DNA of 64,000 nt from the NCBI GenBank assembly GCA_032622095.1, contig CP136063.1, forward strand, positions 209,423,934 to 209,487,933, read 5' to 3'. This DNA is from Siphonodentalium dalli (lineage: Eukaryota > Mollusca > Scaphopoda > Gadilida > Siphonodentaliidae). Below the pieces are notes generated by a model. The model ran no database searches. It saw nothing but the letters and a program-made list of their open reading frames with translations, and was not told where the DNA came from. Every line of letters starts with the position of its first letter. The first letter of the stretch is position 1. The position numbers and the translations under genes were made by a program. Of this stretch, positions 43,625 to 54,963 are shown piece after piece.

Positions 43625-43990
43625 CAACGCCACCCACCCCACCCCCCCCCCCAATCCTGAATACCAGTTAACAGATAGGGTTGACGAATCTTGCGTACCA
43701 GTTAAGAAAAGGAGGATTATAAGTTTATTAGTAAATTGACACTAAAATCATAGTTTTCACACATTTGCTGCAGTTGTATCCATGCATAACTTCAAAATAT
43801 CAATATATATATTAGACTGAACTATCTTAAACTATGTCATTTGGGCTGGAAAATACTCAAAATGTGTGTACTGTGCTATAAAGGCTGCCTACCAGCCATT
43901 TTGTTGAATCCTGAATGCCGGTTAAATTGGGAATATAAATCCGTAGTATAATTAAAATATGGGTATACCAAAAAAAGGGGGTGACACACT
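43625..43990. mobile_element. Dispersed element family I (copy 2)
   Basis: C tract (43628-43652), then aatcctgaataccagttaac; right part accagccattttgttgaatcctgaatgccgg and aaggggg-tgacac. Shorter than copy 1 at 3.84-4.71 kb. Confidence 0.45.
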
Positions 43991-44278
43991 GCTGCGTGCA
44001 TGGCCCGCTGTTTAAGGGTGCATTTACACTGCTACAGAACTGTACACACATCTACACGCAAACTAGTGCGAACGGGTTGATATAGAAATGCACACAGAAA
44101 GAAAACGGTATTCGTCCATGTGAGCAAAAATCGTGTCCGCTACACGTCAGGGTCAACGCCGAAGCATTGCGACAGGCAAATCTGTTTTGATTAATTGTTA
44201 CTCGGGCTTGGCGAATAATGTGTTACAGTTTTCGTTGTCATTTCAACCCATGTATTTCGTATATTCAAGATGGACAGG

Positions 44279-45440
44279 GACATGTCAACCGGGGGTGAGG
44301 GGTGTCTCACCCCAACTTTGGTCAAAATTTTCAACAGTTGGAAATTTCATACCTGACAAAACATTAGTTGTAATTTCCAAACCAACAATAGGTTGAAAAT
44401 GATATTGTAGTTTGATTTTCAAACATTTTGTAGTATTGTTTTCTGACCAATATTTGCATAATTTCCTACCTTATATGGAAAGATTGTGCCCTGGTCCCTC
44501 CCCGTGGCCAGTCAAAACTGCTAGTTAATTTAATAAAAACAATATTGTCCTACATTTGGTCAACATTGTCATTAGAATTGTTATCAGTTGGAAATTTTGC
44601 TACATTTGGTCAAATACAGGGTGTTGTAGCATGGATACCCACTCCATACCAATCCAAAATGACCACCTCCCAGATGGTGTCAAACAGGAGACCTATATAT
44701 ATATGCTGACCCGGCACATACCAAATCGCTGTTGTCTGCTGGTAGTTGATCCATTTTTATGTCTGGCCTAAACTGAAACGACTCCTAGTGAGTTGTCAAT
44801 TACCAGAGTACTGGTCAGCGCGCGTTCACTGTTAGTCATCATGTTGTGATGACAGTATTGCACGACACGTGACTTCATACATATCTGTATACAGATCTAT
44901 ACACAGTGTAAACACACCCTAAACCGCGACAACTTGTCGCCTGGTAGTGTGTACACACTAGTTTAATTATGCATATGGATCCTGCGTGCATGGTACTATC
45001 TTTCGAATATGAGATTTTGTCTTGAATCGATTCTCAACATCGAATCGCCGTTCAAATATCGATATCGAACCGAATCTCGAAACGGGCGATGTTCATTAAA
45101 TCTATTTTCTTTCTAATTTTGAATATTTGCTCAATTTTGAGTCTTTGCTGCCATATATAGGCGTTGAATGGCACAGGCCGCAGTGAAAACACATTATAAA
45201 GAGCGTGAATCTTGTAAGCTGTGTCGGTGAAAAGGGTAGATTAAATAATGCCAATATGGCCGTATTCATACATGTATGTAAATAATCGTAAATGTACATT
45301 GTACTGTTTTTTTTAAACGCGTTTTGTGTCCATTATAGGGCGCATATTGAGGTTAAATAATGTCAATATATGAGCGTATTGCGCTCATTAACATACGCCC
45401 GATGTGTGCTTATTTTCACAAGAACAGGCTGACATTGCAA
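44279..45440 (+). repeat. Dispersed repeat family G (copy 2)
   Basis: Same modules as 11570-12075 in the same order, separated by longer sequence (about 44420-45150). That interval probably includes an insertion; it contains the repeated motif tacatttggtcaa at 44552-44564 and 44601-44613. Confidence 0.5.
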
Positions 45441-46125
45441 CCGCATTGACTAGTTTAAAATGGGTTGACTTTAGACAATGCAGCTAGGGGGTATGATTAC
45501 CGCGGTGGGTTACGCTTATATAGTTCTCATTTGGGGCTGTTGATTTGTACAAAAAACACCAAGGGCATTGATTTTGTTGAAAGTATACTATGACGTCAAT
45601 ATCTATATGAAGGTTCTTTAATGTCAGATGTAGAGGTTGTCGCGGGGGGGGGGGTAATTCCTCAATTCTGAAGACAAGAGCACGAGAAGCCCATTCGTAT
45701 ATGCTGCATTCAAAAGTGCCATATATACTCACACCATAGCATGCAAATACTACAGCGTCAACACGGGTCTAAGAGTGTTAAGAAATGCGAACACTGTTGA
45801 TTTTTCGGATGTCATGTCGCATTTTCTTAGAATAACGTCAGTCTTCAAGTCTTCATGCAACGCATTCATATAGCGTGAACAATCCAAAACACTCGACTAG
45901 TTTGACATTTGTATTTCTTTACACCGGCATAAATTACAATCATGTTCGAAATAATGAGAAACACAATCTCGCACGCTAGAGCCTTTTAATTAACTTCTTA
46001 TGACCCGTTGCGTGGATAATTATACAAGGGTTCAAACCCGCCATTTATATTCATCGTCTTCACAATACATTCCCGAGGTTCTTAAATCAATCAATAAGGA
46101 TCGATCCAACAAAGGCTGAACCATG
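45440..46125. other. Unassigned stretch
   Basis: A G tract at 45641-45652. No supported gene. A tRNA T-arm-like ggttcaaaccc at 46029-46039 has no matching A-box. Confidence 0.5.
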
Positions 46126-46129
46126 TATA

Positions 46130-48735
46130 AGGGTTTCATTAATTACTGAGATATATCACGGTGTGATGTGACAAGTATACTATAAACTACCCGAGGCATT
46201 CTGGGCACTTGATACGACGTTGCATAAGAGTCGGCTTGTTGAAAGAGCCCCCAAGATGATGCGCGGTCATCTCAACAAGGTAGTGATTATTTTATAAATA
46301 TCATTTACGAAATCCTTCTAAAACCATCTATTCGTTCAATAAAATCAGGGCTTCTCGATTTCGGTGTGACGAAAAAAAAAAACCAGAACCATTGCTTAAT
46401 ATCTAGGAGTTGTTTTCGGGGACAGAGAGATGTGACTCTACCCATAATTCGGGAAACCCACCCATATATACTAGCAAATAAAAAGGTGCTATTAACCCAC
46501 AACTTGCCAGATCGGCATAATGTTCATCATCTCGTAAAAGAATTGACCCGTCTGAACCGCGCACCCCCTGGAATTCTAAATATATAGGCAGATGGGGTAC
46601 GCTGTTCAATCTATCCACACAGAGACACTAGCACACCCTGCGGATGTCAAATACGGCAATTCAATTTTCGTCGAATATATTTCCCGGCAATTGAACCTAT
46701 ACCCGCCCGGACCACTCATGAAAGCTTTGTCGAGGACTGAAAGGTGGATCTGGGCTTCCTTAATTACTGACATATATCACGATGTGATGTGACAAGTATA
46801 CTATAAACTACCTGAGGCATTCTGGGTACTTGATATGACATTGCGCAAGATTCGGCTTATTGAAATAGCCGCTCAGATGATACGGTCATCTCAACAAGGT
46901 AGTAATAATTTGATCAATATCAATTACGAAATCCTTCACATGAAACCATATACACGTTCGATAAAATCAGGGCATCTCGATTTGGGTGTGACTAAAAAGA
47001 AAACCCAGAACCATTCCTGAATATCTCGGAGCTGTTTTCGGGGAGAGATAAATGTGAGTGTACCCATAATTCAGGAAACCCACCCGTACTAGCACAGAAA
47101 AGGGTGCTATTAATCCACAACTTGCCAGATCGGTATAATTTTCATCATCTCGTAAAAGAATTGACCCGACTGAACCGCGCACCATCTGGAATTCTAAATA
47201 TAGAGGCAGATGGGGTACACTGTTCAATCTATCCACACAAGGAAACTGGCACACACCCTGTCAAAAGTGTGGCAATTCAATTTTCGTTGAACATGTTTCC
47301 CGGTAATCGAACCTATAATATATACACGTCCGGACCACTCATGAAAGCTTTTTCGAGGAAGGGTGGATATGGGTTTCCTTAATTACGGACACATATCACG
47401 GTGTGATGTGACAAGTACTATAACTATACCTGAGGCATTCTGGGTACTTGATATGACATTGCGCAAGATTCGGCTTGTTGAAAGAGAGATCCGAATGATG
47501 CGGTCATCTCAACACGGTAGTAATTATTTCATCAATATCATTTACGAAATCCTTCACGGGAAAACATATATACGCTATACGTTCGATCAAATCAGGGCAT
47601 CTCGCTTTGGGTGTGACTAAAAACCCTCCCGAACCATTCCTGAATATCTAGGAGCTGATTTCGGGGACAGATCCTGGAATTCTAAATATATAGGGGGTGG
47701 GGTGCACTATTCAATCTCTCCACACAAGGACACTAGCTCACACCCTGTCTGTGAAACTACGACAATTAAATCTTCGTCGAATATGTTTCCCGGCAATAAT
47801 ATTGAACCTACCCGTCCGGACCACTCATACATATCTATATGTAGGAGCTTTTTTCGAGGACAGAAATGTGGATATGGGTTTCTTTAATTACGGAGATATA
47901 TCACGGTGTGTTGTGACAAGTACTATAAACTACCTGAGGCATGCAGTCCGGGTACTTGAAATGACGTTACGCAACTGTCGGCTTGTTGAAAGAGCCCCTC
48001 AGGTGATACGGTCATCTCAACAAGGTAGTAATTATTTGATCAATATCATTTACGAAATCCTTCACGGGAATCCATATATACGTTCGATAAAATCATGGTA
48101 TCTCAATTTGGGTGTGATTAAGAACCATCCCGATCTATTCCTGAATATCTAGGAGCTGTTTTCGGGGACAGAGATGTGATTGTACCCATAATTCAGGAAA
48201 CCCACTCATACTAGAACAATGTGCTATTAACCCACAACTTGCCAGATCGATATAATTTTCATCATCTCGTAAAAGAATGGACCCGCCTGAACCGCGCACC
48301 TCCTGGAATTCTAAATATATAGGCAGATGGGGTACACTGCATATGTTCAATCTATCCACACAGGGACACACCCTGTCTGTGAAACTGCGACCCTTAAATC
48401 TTCGTTTAAAATGTTTCCCGGCAATAATAATGAACCTATACCCGCCAGGACCACTCATGACTATCTAGGAGCTTTTTCGGGGACAGAAAGGTGGGTATGG
48501 GGTTTCCTTAATTACGGAGATATATCACGGTGTGGTGTGACAAGTACTGAACTATACCTGAGGCATTCCAGGTCCTTGATAGGTCGTTGCGCAAGAGTCG
48601 GCTCGTTGAAAGAGAGCTCCGGATGATGCGGTCATCTCAACAAGGTAGTCATTATTTGATCAATATCATTTACGAAATCCTTCATGGGAAACATATGGTT
48701 ATACGTTCGATCAAATCAAGGCATCTCGATTTACC
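46130..48735. repeat. Tandem array of about 620-bp units (about 4.2 copies)
   Basis: Units begin with attactgagatatatcacgg (46142), and recur at 46763, 47383, 47887 and 48509, giving spacings near 620, 620, 505 and 620. The third unit lacks about 115 bp. Shared landmarks are cctgaggcattctgggtact, cggtcatctcaacaaggtag, tttacgaaatccttca, ttttcggggacag, caacttgccagatcgg, tcgtaaaagaattgacccg and ctggaattctaaatatatag. Both strands stay open for 60-100 codons in several units: plus LPDRHNVHHLVKELTRLNRAP; minus VRGSxGSILLRDDExYxDLASCGLIA (conserved in units 1, 2 and 4). No family is recognised. Confidence 0.9.
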
Positions 48736-48739
48736 CTAT

Positions 48740-50060
48740 AATTTATAGCCTGCTATTCTTTGCAGAACGTTTAACTTCGTAATTGATTTGGTGATATCTA
48801 CACTCTAGATATGTTTCTAATTATATTGTAATACAATCTGATATGGATAATCGCCAAAACGACAGCGCAATATTTTACTAAACATGCAGCGCGTTTGTCT
48901 TCACAATAATAGCCCAGGTCTGAAATATCCTATAGACCGTTGTCTATACCACGGACTTGACAAAAATGGAAAATGGCAGCCAATAGTGACCAGTTGCTAG
49001 ACAGAATACGCAACCCGACGAATGCAAAACCCCAATAAGATCAAACTACACACAATTATATATATATTGCTCTCATAATATGTATGAACTTTTTCATGTA
49101 TACATGTCCTTCCACAAAATTGTTATAATTATATTATGAATCTATACACTTGACTATATTTGGTGTAAAAGTATAAACAAAAATATTTATTGATTGATTG
49201 ATCCCAACGACTCGACCATTTCCGAACAACCTCTTCCATATAAATAGAAACCATGTTCGTACAATGCTACAATACATGCACGGCCATATAAGGCGATACA
49301 CTTGACTTGGTGACGCATGCGTGTGAATGGAGCAGACGGAATTTATTCATGACTGTACCATACTTGATCATTCATTAAATGGATAATGGTAATAAATAGA
49401 ATAATCAGTTCAAGTTTAACAGACCAGTCTCCCAGTCAACATATCTATTTCCCATTAGTATATATACACACACGATCAATCAAGTGATTGAAATATTCCG
49501 GCTGATATGGTGTCTATACATGGGAGATGTTATTGCCATGTGACAGCGGAACAGGGCGAGCCGTTGAGATGGTACCCCAGACATGTATTGACACTTCGAA
49601 AATTGCTTCCGCAATCAATGACTATTATACTTGACCATTGTTATACAGCTCGAATTATCACGGGGAAGACGACTTAAAATAAGCTTTAGCTTGTTGTTGA
49701 ATTACCCACGTAAAACTATATTCTGTATCAATTAACCGTAATTGTAATGTATTATGTATATATTCACATGAAACCCCTATAATATCATTGCAAATCCATT
49801 AGATATTTTCTTATCTCTCATTATAGTGCGTAATCGCGGTGTGCTTCCCTGGATACTTGGCAACGCGCCAAGTAAATTACCGCGTGGATTAATACTATTT
49901 AGAAAAGTCGCGCTTGACACCAAAACCAGACATTGGAAAATGATTGCTTTATTCATTAAATTTCAGTTATGTATGGATTTTACATGCATTTTTCAGCTTT
50001 TTAAAAAAGATTTTGATTTGATAAAAAGGCATAAAGCTCTAGTGTTTTTCATGTGATATA
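48740..50060. other. Mostly unassigned stretch
   Basis: A diverged LINE-type tail (aaatatttattgattgattgat) at 49180-49202 resembles those at 9.7 and 12.5 kb. The ORF at 49826-50056 is unrecognised. Confidence 0.45.
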
Positions 50061-50077
50061 CAAGATCTTCAATTCGT

Positions 50078-50197
50078 TATGTTGGGATATAAGATTTTAT
50101 GAAACTTGTTTGATAAATTTGATTCACAACTCGTCTACGACTCGTTGTGAATCAAATTTATCAAACTCCTTTCATAAAATCTTATATCCCAACATAA
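50078..50197. mobile_element. TTATG-ended palindromic MITE
   Basis: TTATGTTGGGATATAAG...CTTATATCCCAACATAA with arms continuing through attttatgaaa and tttgataaatttgattcaca to a loop at ctcgtctacgactcg. TTCG flanks both ends (50074-50077 and 50198-50201), a candidate 4-bp target duplication. Confidence 0.8.
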
Positions 50198-50589
50198 TTC
50201 GTTGGAGATCCTCTATATATGTTATATTATTGGGGAAAATAAATATGTTTACACCAGTTGCTTTGCAACATACACGTCCTCCTTGTCTCATCGAACTACT
50301 GGGCAACCGAAGTATGAACGCTCTTCGTCATATATAATCTCTTTATTTTACGCTGGTGATATTGGCTCTTTTGAAATTCGATGTCCACCAAACATCTCAT
50401 GCTGAATAATGATTATTAGCCCATGATATATGTTCGATCTTAGTGCGATTCTTTGGCTTCGAACACGAAAGAGCCTTATGTCCTTTCCCGATATGGTACA
50501 AATAAATAGCACTTATAATCACTATTGCGTGCATGGGAAGTTCAAATAGCTGAGACATTTCGGTGGCTTTGGTACGTCTTTTAAAGTCA

Positions 50590-50740
50590 TACACTTGGTG
50601 GTTTGCGCCCCAAAATACACATACATGTAATAATATTCGGTTTTGAATTTTTAGCGGTATCGAAATAGGTCGATAAGCACTTGAACCACCTTTCTACGAG
50701 CATTGTATATCAACGAAGGGAGCATTGAAGTCATACACAA
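50590..50740 (+). repeat. Dispersed repeat shared with 52895-53020
   Basis: catgtaataatattcg, cggtatcgaaataggtcgataag, ttgaa and cctttctacgagcat recur at 52920-53005 (catgtagtaatattcg, cggtatcgaaatatgtcgataag, cctttctacgatcat). Confidence 0.65.
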
Positions 50741-51774
50741 TACAACTTTTTAACACGATGTTTGGGTACAAAATAAAAAGCAGACATTTCCACGGCATGG
50801 AACGGAAAAGAGCGTTCGCTTTTAGTCTATTCCTGATATGGTAGAATAAAAGAGCATATGAAGGCGGTATATTAATATTTCGCGTATGTATCTGTATAGT
50901 TTATACCTCCTTCCAAATTATGCCATGTCCGTTTAATGTGTGTTGTATTTTGTATAATGTACTTGTATAGATGAGCTCTCTTCCTATATATGTCGCTATA
51001 TCTCTCCATTATAAAACCAATGTTTCGATCCCATTTACATAATCAAATCACCTCCTTCTTAATCTCTGGTCAATTCCGGCATCTGGCACAGGATATTTTT
51101 TTCATAGATCAGGAATTCTCTCTCAAAGATGTCAAATATCGCAGAAAATTTGTAATTCTCCATATGTGACATAGCCCTAGATATATGATACATGACGGTG
51201 GGCGTATAGCCGCACGGGCAAGACATGTGTAATTGTATTATTTATGTAGAAAGAATCGAGACAGTCAATTCAGTTTTAGAGTGTGCACAAAGCTACCGAA
51301 ATTCGATTTGGTGAGTGGGTAAAGTTAGAGCTGGGCACCAGATGGAACTCAATTATCAAAAGTCGGTCTAATGGTGTTAGCTTTTGGCGATTGGTCACAG
51401 ATAGTAACATTATTACCATATGGGGCCAGATGGTGATGCGATTGATCAGAAACCCGGTTTGTGTGCATATAGGGATGTTGGGGGTCATTGTCACACGAAG
51501 CCAATGTGTTAACGTGGTTTCTTGTTTTTCAGATCAAGCTGCTGTGCTACAATTATTTTCTAAAATTAGCACCTGCGTGCCCAAATGAAGGAATTCAGCT
51601 GATGAAACTGTGCATATATATGTCACAGAATTACTCACCGGAGTCAGCTGCCCGAGTCATAAATTTATCAAATGATTCGCGACTTTTCTTCAGTATAGAG
51701 CGTACAATAAAGAGCGTTTATGTTAGTGTGGTATTCATGTTATGGTGTACATAAAGAGCGTTTAGCTCACGTAC

Positions 51775-51880
51775 AAGATTTTATTGCAATAACACCTCAA
51801 CATGGGCAGTTGCAAACATATAACATATAATATAAAACATACATGTACATGAATTAAACAAAAACCCGACTCAGAAATCA
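51775..51880 (-). mobile_element. LINE 3'-end fragment
   Basis: On the minus strand, tgtttgcaactgcccatg then ttattgcaataaaatct matches the 3' UTR of the LINE fragment at 24500-24620. The rest of the element upstream is not recognisable. Confidence 0.5.
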
Positions 51881-52198
51881 TTTATATACAGTATGCTCAC
51901 TCATAAGTTGTTCTTATAATTAGTATGCACATATAGGTGTCTATGACATTGCCACATGTTGTCCGAGTATACGAAGCCGCGTGATATGTACTTCGTTTAT
52001 TTATCGACAAATCTTATCATTCCGTCCATGTCCTATAACTTAGAGCTATAGAACATTATCTGAAAGTTTATGCATGGTATGGTAAACATGAATAACGTTA
52101 TCCAGAATATTTAAGCGTTTCTGTCGCTTTAATATTAAAGATTCCCTGTCCGATTTGACACCATAAAACAACCAATTTCACGTCCTATATACCAGAAA

Positions 52199-52676
52199 TT
52201 ATGGAATCCTATTAGGGCCACTTGCTAATGGCGCTTTCGGCGCGATGCGCCGAAAGCGACAAAAAGTGCGCCATTAGTAACGTGCCGAAAGCGCCGAAAG
52301 CGACAAAATATGCGCCGTTACGGCGCACTATTTGTCGCTTTCGGCGCACTTGTTGTCGCTTTCGGTGCTTTCGGCGCGCGCGCCGAAAGCGACAAATGCG
52401 ATATTAGCGCAAGTTTCGGCGCGCCGAAAGCGACAAAATGTGCGCCGTATAACGGCGCACATTTTGTCGCTTTCGGCGCGTTACTAATGGCGCACTTTTT
52501 GTCGCTTTCGGCGCGCGCCGAAAGCGCCATTAGGCATACTATTAGGTCCACTCCCTAATGGCGCGCGCCGGAAGCGACAAAAAGTGCGCCATTAGGGTAT
52601 GTTTCGGCGCGGGCCGAAAGCGACAAAAAGTGCGCCGAAAGCGCCATTAGCAAGTGGCCCTAATAGGATTCCATAA
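52199..52676. mobile_element. GC-rich multi-hairpin foldback element
   Basis: A 478-bp unit with perfect outer arms, TTATGGAATCCTATTAGGGC through cacttgctaatggcgc, and the inverse at the right end. GAAA lies immediately outside both ends (52195-52198, 52677-52680). The interior is a mosaic of the word gcgccgaaagcgacaaaa and its complement in alternating orientation, giving several nested stems (for example tgcgccgttacggcgca; tgcgccgtataacggcgca). It is strikingly GC-rich against AT-rich flanks. The 61-82-codon ORFs on both strands are translations of the word repeat, not proteins. Confidence 0.9.
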
Positions 52677-52894
52677 GAAATAACTGTATCGGACCCATGA
52701 GCACATCAATATGAGGTTTTCGTGGCCAGATATCGACTCTCAAAATAGGATGTTTTAACACGTTTTTAATTTGTGTCAGCCTATAGCACAAATTATAATG
52801 ACCGTATATGCTCCCATCGCCCAAAAACTGTAGATTATAAATAGCGTTCTTCATTGATATCCTTTGCTCTCGTTTTCAACATTAAAGCCACATG

Positions 52895-53240
52895 GCGCTT
52901 TGCGCTCCGAAATACACCTACATGTAGTAATATTCGCCTTTTGGATATTTCCCGGTATCGAAATATGTCGATAAGATCTTGAAGTATACCTTTCTACGAT
53001 CATTATATATGTCGGGGGCTTCACCTGCCTTTCCTATATATATACCGGTACAACAACCGTAAACAAATAATATCCGACCCATCATACATATTCCCCGAAA
53101 TAGAAGAAGCAAACAAATAATGTAGACTCTCCACCACCACGGACAACTCCGACTTCACCCGAAGACTCCGAAATACACCGAGTTGGAGCATTCATCTGTC
53201 TTTCCTACAACGACCGCAAAACTATTATCCGAACCAGCTT
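52895..53240. repeat. Internally duplicated dispersed repeat
   Basis: Besides the 50.6-kb match, it contains two related blocks: tgcgctccgaaatacacc...tgcctttcctatatatatac...aacaaataatatccgaccc and actccgaaatacaccgag...tgtctttcctacaacgacc...aaactattatccgaacc. Confidence 0.5.
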
Positions 53241-53839
53241 ACCTATCCCCGATATAGAATAATAATATAGACAATTTAAAATACAAGAAGTGAGGCGCGG
53301 AAAGCCGAAAATATAGTTGAAATTGGAAAAATGAGAGCAAAAGGTCTATTGCTTCCACCAACAACATCATCATCAAAAAGAAAAGAAGAAAATGGAACCG
53401 AACAGCAACTGACAACTCTATACCTCACCTTGCATACAGTCAGCCTCCGTATACAAACAGCCACCGCCAACATGATCGATCTTCATCTAAACAAAAAGTT
53501 AGGGTAAAGGGATCTGCACATTCCAGTCCGAACATCCTGCCTGATCAAATTTGGCCCATCCTGTGTTGGTGCATGCTATTTGTTTGCATTAAAGGTAAGG
53601 CACGTTGTTCCCAAAACGACCTGCAATGGCAATGCCAGGCGACCCCTTTAACCGATAAATCCAAATATATTGATATGTTTCTTCCCAGGATGCAATGGGG
53701 AGGGGTCAAGGTTATACAGCCCCCACCCTCTGTAAGAGAGGGTTAGCCCCTCGTCGGGAGATCTGCTATTGTCAGTCCGGTAGCTATACCCCCGTAGCCC
53801 CTGCACCTACATCGGGGAAATACTGGCGCCACACCTGTT

Positions 53840-53965
53840 CCTCCCACATGGCCGCGAGTTAGTGACAGGGCGTATTGCAAAGTATGTTAATAATAGCACA
53901 ATAATCACGGAACCGGGCCTGGTGGATCCAACATGGCCGCGAGTTAGTGCCAGTATATGCATGGC
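53840..53965. repeat. Short direct duplication
   Basis: catggccgcgagttagtgacagg (53848) is repeated as catggccgcgagttagtgcc (53932), about 84 bp apart. Confidence 0.75.
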
Positions 53966-53969
53966 CTGG

Positions 53970-54930
53970 TTGATGCTTACATTCGTAAAAACTAATTGCA
54001 TAGAACTGCGTGTGTAGAACGCCGACAGTCCTACATTTTCTATATGAGATGCTGAGAATTCGCATGATATTATTATATGGCAGTTTATAGATGTAACAAC
54101 CATTTGAATGTTCTATCTGGTACAATCATACATATATACGCAATGACGCTTTTGTCCTTGTCGATGTTGCAGGATTCCACACCAACGTGAGAAAATAGCA
54201 CACGAAGCGCCACTCTCGCTTGAGATATAACAGGAGTGGCTATATCCCGTAGACAGAACACCCTAATACCACCACCAGATGGGGCCAGATGGTTCCATGA
54301 TAGGGTTATCTCGGCAATTCTCTGATAGATGTACAAACCAGATCCACGTCTGGGACGATCTCAAGAAAACTCTCTGTGAGGGAAAATCGATCCCCAACGA
54401 ATGACGAATACCAATAAATAAATTGGAAGAATTATATCTCTGACACGCCATGTGGGACCCGGACGGGACCTCCTGTCCACACCGCATCACAGGCGTCTAA
54501 GCTTGATTGAGCCGTGCGTGTGTTGCTTGGTGATTCCATCGCGTGGCACTTGAATATCTAATCAAAGAAATGGAAACAACATCATGCCATATGTGATGTG
54601 ATTTTTGGTAGGATTTCGCCTGAACGAATCCATCATAGAATTGTTCAGCCGACTATTTCCTTTTGGTATTACCGAAATGCACCAGACAGTTACAAAAATT
54701 TGGCAATGTAGGTTGGCGCGGTCCCAGTCCGTTTACGTCACCCGACCCTGAATACAACTACATATACTTCAAGCTCCATGCAGAGTTCAGTCCCCTACGT
54801 AGGACTTACCGCTGCCAGCACCTACACGGAATGTGAAGAAATGTCGCATTTATTTATTTGAGACTTTTGTTGGTTACAATTCATTCTGCATCCTTCTGAG
54901 AAACTGAACTGTCCATATTCATTTCTAGAT
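53970..54930. other. Unassigned stretch
   Basis: No gene recognised. Minus-strand ORFs at 54085-54490 are short and of unknown product. Confidence 0.5.
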
Positions 54931-54963
54931 CAAGCCAGAATGAATTGTAACTGGCAAAAGGTT

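Noticed and set aside
46023-46041. tRNA-like T-arm (gggttcaaaccc)
   Set aside because: There is no A-box or cloverleaf upstream at the required spacing; a short palindromic match is expected by chance.
52222-52558. Overlapping 61-82-codon ORFs on both strands (alanine/phenylalanine-rich)
   Set aside because: They are direct translations of the repeated gcgccgaaagcgac word in the foldback element; all frames and both strands are open for the same reason.
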